This document shows positions 60,501 to 64,000 of a stretch of 64,000 bases of DNA, one piece after another. The DNA lies in contig JAYKKT010000048.1 of assembly GCA_036023115.1 (NCBI GenBank), forward strand, positions 4,612,001-4,676,000, read 5' to 3'. Numbering within the stretch: position 1 is the stretch's first letter; each line of letters begins with the position of its first letter. A model generated the notes under the pieces. That model ran no database searches, was not told where the DNA came from, and saw only the letters and a list, made by a program, of their open reading frames with translations. The position numbers and the translations under genes are program-made. This DNA is from Brasenia schreberi. Lineage: Eukaryota; Streptophyta; Magnoliopsida; Nymphaeales; Cabombaceae.

Positions 60501-62934
60501 GTTTTCTACTTCCAAAAGGTAGCTTCAATAAGTCATAGATCCGAGAATTAACATGGCTCTCTTCCTATTACCTTCTCAAGTCACCACCCCGGTCATGTTC
60601 TTGAATTACTTGGAGAAGGGCATGCAACATGCACCAACTTTTGTTGAAATGTCACCAAGGGATTGATAGTATCAAACATTTAAATTAAACTTAGTGTCCT
60701 TAAGTTTGTTGGCTACCCAGAATGTCTCTGTGTTCTGTCACATTGGTGGACTATGAATCTCAAATAATCAACCTGCAATCTGATTTCTATAGCCACATCT
60801 TGAAGAATCTAAAGAGGGTTGAGTGAGATACCTTATCTTCCTCGATGATAAGGCCATTATTGTCTGAGAGGGTCCTAAGTGTGCATCTAACCCAATAGTT
60901 AAGGAAGATAGTGAGCCATGTACATTTACTAGATCCATGTCTAGTATATAATATGCTGACCACTAGCCTGCTCATTTGTGTATGCGGACAGCTGTTTTTC
61001 ATTAGCCAACTCTATAAGTTCTATAACCAGCAATTGTTAAGTTGAAGTCATTGATTATGAGGGTTGTCCCCTTTCATGCAAGTCTATGCTTGCAAGCATG
61101 GACTTTATTCCAATCTATAATGAGAAGCCACAACAGATTTGACTGAAGAAATCTGATTTCATCCCATAGTGCATGCCACATAGTATAATAGTTGAATCTA
61201 TACACACCAGTTACCCCAATCAGTTGTCTCTCGGCGATCCATAGAATGGATAATTGTTTTTACTAGAGCATGATTATTGAAATAGTAGATATTCTATTCT
61301 TAGGTAATTAGATTACCATGCAATATGATACATTTCAAACTTTCCTTGTATCACGTATCTTTGAATTTTATAGAAGGGTGTTTCTATAGTTCCTCGATTG
61401 AGATTGCACTCAAAGCTACATCTACTAAGCCATTTAAGCTCAATGTATGCTCAAGCATATCGTAACACTCACGTCTTAGTAGCTAGCATCTTGATTGAAG
61501 ACATTTGTACAATAAGAATAATGTGTTGCTCGATCATCCTTGAGTTTAGCGGTTAAGATGCATGACTCTCTTGGAGTAACTTGATCATCGCTGTTATCTT
61601 AGGCCCCAAAGTGTTTCTTTGTGCAAGTCTAGTGCTTCCTTGTCTCCTTTGTGTTAGCTCCCTTTAAGGTTAGAAGTTGGCTCACACTTTATACCAAAAA
61701 GAATAATGGCTAGCTCATTGCTCTTGTTCATGCCAAAAAGATTTTTCCTTATATATTTTGTGCCTCCAATTTTGAAACCAGAATTTAAGCTAGCCTTCTC
61801 ACCGTTGTGTGTCAAGGACTCATTAGCAAAATCATTACCAACGATCAACATTCCTTGTTTTTGTAAGAATTAAAGTCAGTTGATCCACATTTGTTTCTAC
61901 GTTAGTGTGCATCATGGTGGTTGTTTGTGTGGCAATTGAATTTTGTTATGTTGAATCCACATTAATTTGACCTAAACTTGTATGGATTTGTTGGTTAGGA
62001 GTACTACTAAGTTTAGTTGTCCACATCTGAGTTCCACCTAAACTTGTGTTAGTCTATTAGTTAGGAGCACCATTCAGTTTAGTTGGTCACATCTGAGTTC
62101 GGGTGGCTTGAAATAAAAGAGTAGGCTTGAGAGGAAATATCTGATAAACTCGAAGTTGCAGTTTCTATCTTCTATCAAAGCCATATTGGAAATCTACTAC
62201 AATGTTACGTAGGATCCCCTCATCAATCTTGTAGTACCAAATCCTTTTAGCTTTCACAATCTACCATTAATTTGACTGTCTGTAATATTGTTCACAGGTG
62301 TGATATTGGCACCTTCTCTGTCTTTTTTATTGGTATGAGTTGTGCAGGCTTTTCTCCTTTGGTATGCAGATCTACGAGTTTCCTAGTAAACAATCTTTTC
62401 CTCGTATCCAACTTGTGCATATAAACCTCTTTGTCACCAACTTTTAACAGAATTGTGGTCGCTAAGTCCTTGGGTACCTCAGTATTGTATTCACACTATA
62501 GAAGTCTCCCTTGACTAGAAGTAGGCTCATCTACAGCTAACAATTTTCCCATTATCAAGGTTGCAAGAACATTGAATTATTAATTCATTGTTCCACAACC
62601 CCATCCTGAGATCAAAGATGCAGAGCCAAACTAGAGCCATAGGGATAACTTTGAATTATCAAGCCTACTACCAAGTCCAATGGTTAACAATCAAAGCTCT
62701 CCCACCAACTTTCAAATTCCTTTCTGCATTATCACTAGAGTATCATCCTCCAATTTCAATCTGATTAAGAATAACCCATTCTTGTTGGGAACGGAACTTG
62801 GCATCTATCATATTGTCACAAAGTTGACGAAGACCTCTGAACATGTACTTGAACTCTATACTTTTAATCTTAGCACTCCCATTAAATGCTTGGTAGGTAT
62901 TTAACTCTTTGTGAGTTAAGTGCGCACTCCGCAA
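57507..62934 (-). mobile_element. Decayed plant L1 LINE (ORF1, endonuclease, RT, RNase H)
   Basis: The minus strand, right to left, is collinear with plant L1. The ORF1 DUF4283-like domain at 62,250-62,934 has QEWVILN, KVGGRALIVNHWTW and GKLLAVDEPTSSQGRLL. The endonuclease region spans about 60,700-61,900 (VTGVYRF..., DWNKVHACK). The spacer before RT has KTRVKWLQDNDHSTSFF (about 60,500). RT at 58,900-60,300 has PVSNDEIRRVVLAL, LVDFRPISVY, NSQTTFLKG and VHQGDLFSPYLF. The post-RT region at 58,570-58,950 has WSGQ, EEGLLSLPRLGDMNKALLFK and KGLHVLELRAKWKL. A C-terminal RNase H-like domain lies at 57,507-57,800 (RSLEFFECRWV...LLKLELG). The FADD block is missing and stops abound. No poly(A) tail or target duplication was seen. 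Confidence 0.85.
59598..60057. mobile_element. ~460-bp hAT-like non-autonomous insertion in the L1 RT
   Basis: Interrupts the L1 between LVDFRPISVY and the NSQTTFLKG block. The ends are TAGACACGG on the left and, inverted, TAGACATGGCCGG on the right. Subterminal sequence is rich in ACCGGTT/GGTTCGGAACC-type words in both orientations. Flanking 8-mers (TTCAGACT and TATACACT) agree at five of eight positions. The structure suggests an old hAT-type MITE; the superfamily is uncertain. Confidence 0.5.
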
Positions 62935-63606
62935 AGGAAAGAGAAGTTAGGCAGACTCCTGCCAGCTACATTTATAACAAATTATATAATGTTGGGAACC
63001 CGTAGTAGGATCCGAGGACTTCTCTACCCCTAACAAGTGTATAGATATAAATTAGATCTATATCTACCTTTTCAAATTACAAACCTACAAAAAATATATC
63101 ATAGAAGATGAGACAAACTATAGAATCTTTCGTAATGTTTGTGTCCTTCAAGGTTAGGACAGTCACCATGATTCCATCCATTGTTCATGGGGTTTACCCT
63201 TTGAGAGAGAGGGAGAGAAGATGGGTGGGAGTTAAAGGTTCAAAGATTGGTTGTAAATGGTAGCATTCTACATAACCCCATTTAAATATCACTTATCATG
63301 GAAGTATAACACAATCCTACTTAAGGTAATTGAGCATGTAAGTATGTATTTGTATGTATATATTCATGCACATATATACATACATGTATAAGAAAAATTG
63401 CCACACATCAGACAATTTATACTCATGTCAACATATTGCTTTTTAGGAGCATGAGTAAAAAGTTATATTGAAAAAATATAAAGACAACCTTATTGCAGTC
63501 ATGACCTATAAAGGAATGGATGAGCATAAGTATATAGTGGCACAGATAAGGAGCATCTAATCTCTCTCCCTCTCTCTATATGTACACACATATATAAAGG
63601 AATTTG
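62935..63606. other. AT-rich flank with simple repeats, no gene recognised
   Basis: Contains GTATGTATATA-type stretches (63,340-63,390) and a CT/TA simple tract at 63,560-63,600. No other structure was found. Confidence 0.5.
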
Positions 63607-63789
63607 AGAGTTCTTTAAAGTACCTACTCTTAGATCAATAGATTTGAGATGAATGCAAAAAAAATAAAAGTAATTTTGTACTTTCAAAGTATAAAAGCAA
63701 GTACTTTGTTTTTTGCACATATCCCAACCGTTGATCGGGCTCGATCCAATGATATGAAATTCAGAGAGTAGGTACTCTTGAAGTACTCT
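63607..63789. mobile_element. MITE-like element with ~25-bp terminal inverted repeats
   Basis: The left terminus AGAGTTCTTTAAAGTACC continues CTACTCT. The right terminus, reverse-complemented, is AGAGTACTTCAAGAGTACC continuing CTACTCT. The unit is 183 bp, has no coding capacity and includes GGATCGAGCCCGATCAACGG-type sequence on the minus strand. The target duplication is unclear. Confidence 0.5.
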
Positions 63790-64000
63790 TGTGTTCCTCT
63801 CTCCCTCTCTTTATATTTATATATGTATATATATCATATGTGTGATGATTGGTATACCAATAACTTTATATGCTAGTATATCTATAGAGATACACATATC
63901 TCATCCATACGATAAAAATGATGGATGATTGAGGTTCAAAAGAAAAAACTTCACCTTGCACCTTTCTATAAGCATACTTGATTAAAAAGTAGCTTCTTAT
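63790..64000. other. AT-rich flank with TATATG simple repeats
   Basis: Simple-sequence DNA (CTCTCTCC then TATATATG words at 63,795-63,840) running to the window edge. No gene was recognised. Confidence 0.5.

Overview
This is eukaryotic nuclear DNA, almost certainly from a flowering plant. The evidence is a spliced PRP38-type gene with GT/AG introns, plant-type Ty3/gypsy (chromovirus and Tat/Ogre-like), Ty1/copia, RTE and L1 elements, and very long solo LTRs. I found no intact protein-coding gene, rRNA, tRNA, CRISPR array or bacterial-type operon. Nearly everything downstream of 4.2 kb is transposable-element DNA of several ages, much of it nested.

Layout. (1) 1-4215: the 3' two-thirds of a pre-mRNA splicing factor 38 (PRP38) gene on the + strand, five exons visible. 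It carries a 1-nt insertion near position 88 and an in-frame TAA at 3760, so it is a recent pseudogene or a gene with sequence errors. Its introns hold a 41-bp RTE tail with a perfect target duplication and a tandemly duplicated tRNA-like SINE. (2) 5.9-8.2 kb: a decayed Ty3/gypsy chromovirus pol. (3) 9.3-10.06 kb: a decayed Ty1/copia pol on the minus strand, split by an (AT)30 tract. (4) 10.06-50.6 kb: a nest of long (2.5-3.9 kb) LTRs. I group them by end sequence into families X, Y, Z, W and V (my labels). Many have 5-bp target-site duplications: X1 in Z1; Y1 in W1; W3 and Y2 in W2; X3 in X2; Y3 in V1. X2, V1 and Z2 in turn interrupt one old minus-strand Tat/Ogre-like pol, whose integrase, RNase H and RT pieces lie at 33.5-34.1, 40.3-41.9 and 48.2-48.6 kb. 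W1 and W2 flank a 3.4-kb internal region with a polypurine tract and a candidate primer-binding site but no recognisable pol, so they form a non-autonomous element. (5) 53,477-56,676: a full-length but mutated RTE-type LINE with a 16-bp target duplication. (6) 57.5-62.9 kb: a decayed plant L1 LINE on the minus strand (ORF1, endonuclease, RT, RNase H) interrupted by a hAT-like element. (7) 63.6-63.8 kb: a small MITE-like inverted-repeat element in simple-sequence DNA.

Most unusual signal. The LTR families differ over most of their length but share small RNA-hairpin modules. Two U5 hairpins near the LTR 3' end show compensatory base-pair changes between families. A third hairpin sits at the presumed R/polyadenylation region. 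Family X LTRs also carry, downstream of a perfectly palindromic TATA box, an array of about a dozen different GC-rich hairpins whose two arms vary together. This looks like an RNA-structured leader shared and elaborated by a Tat/Ogre-like superfamily. The structures are read directly from sequence; any function is inference.
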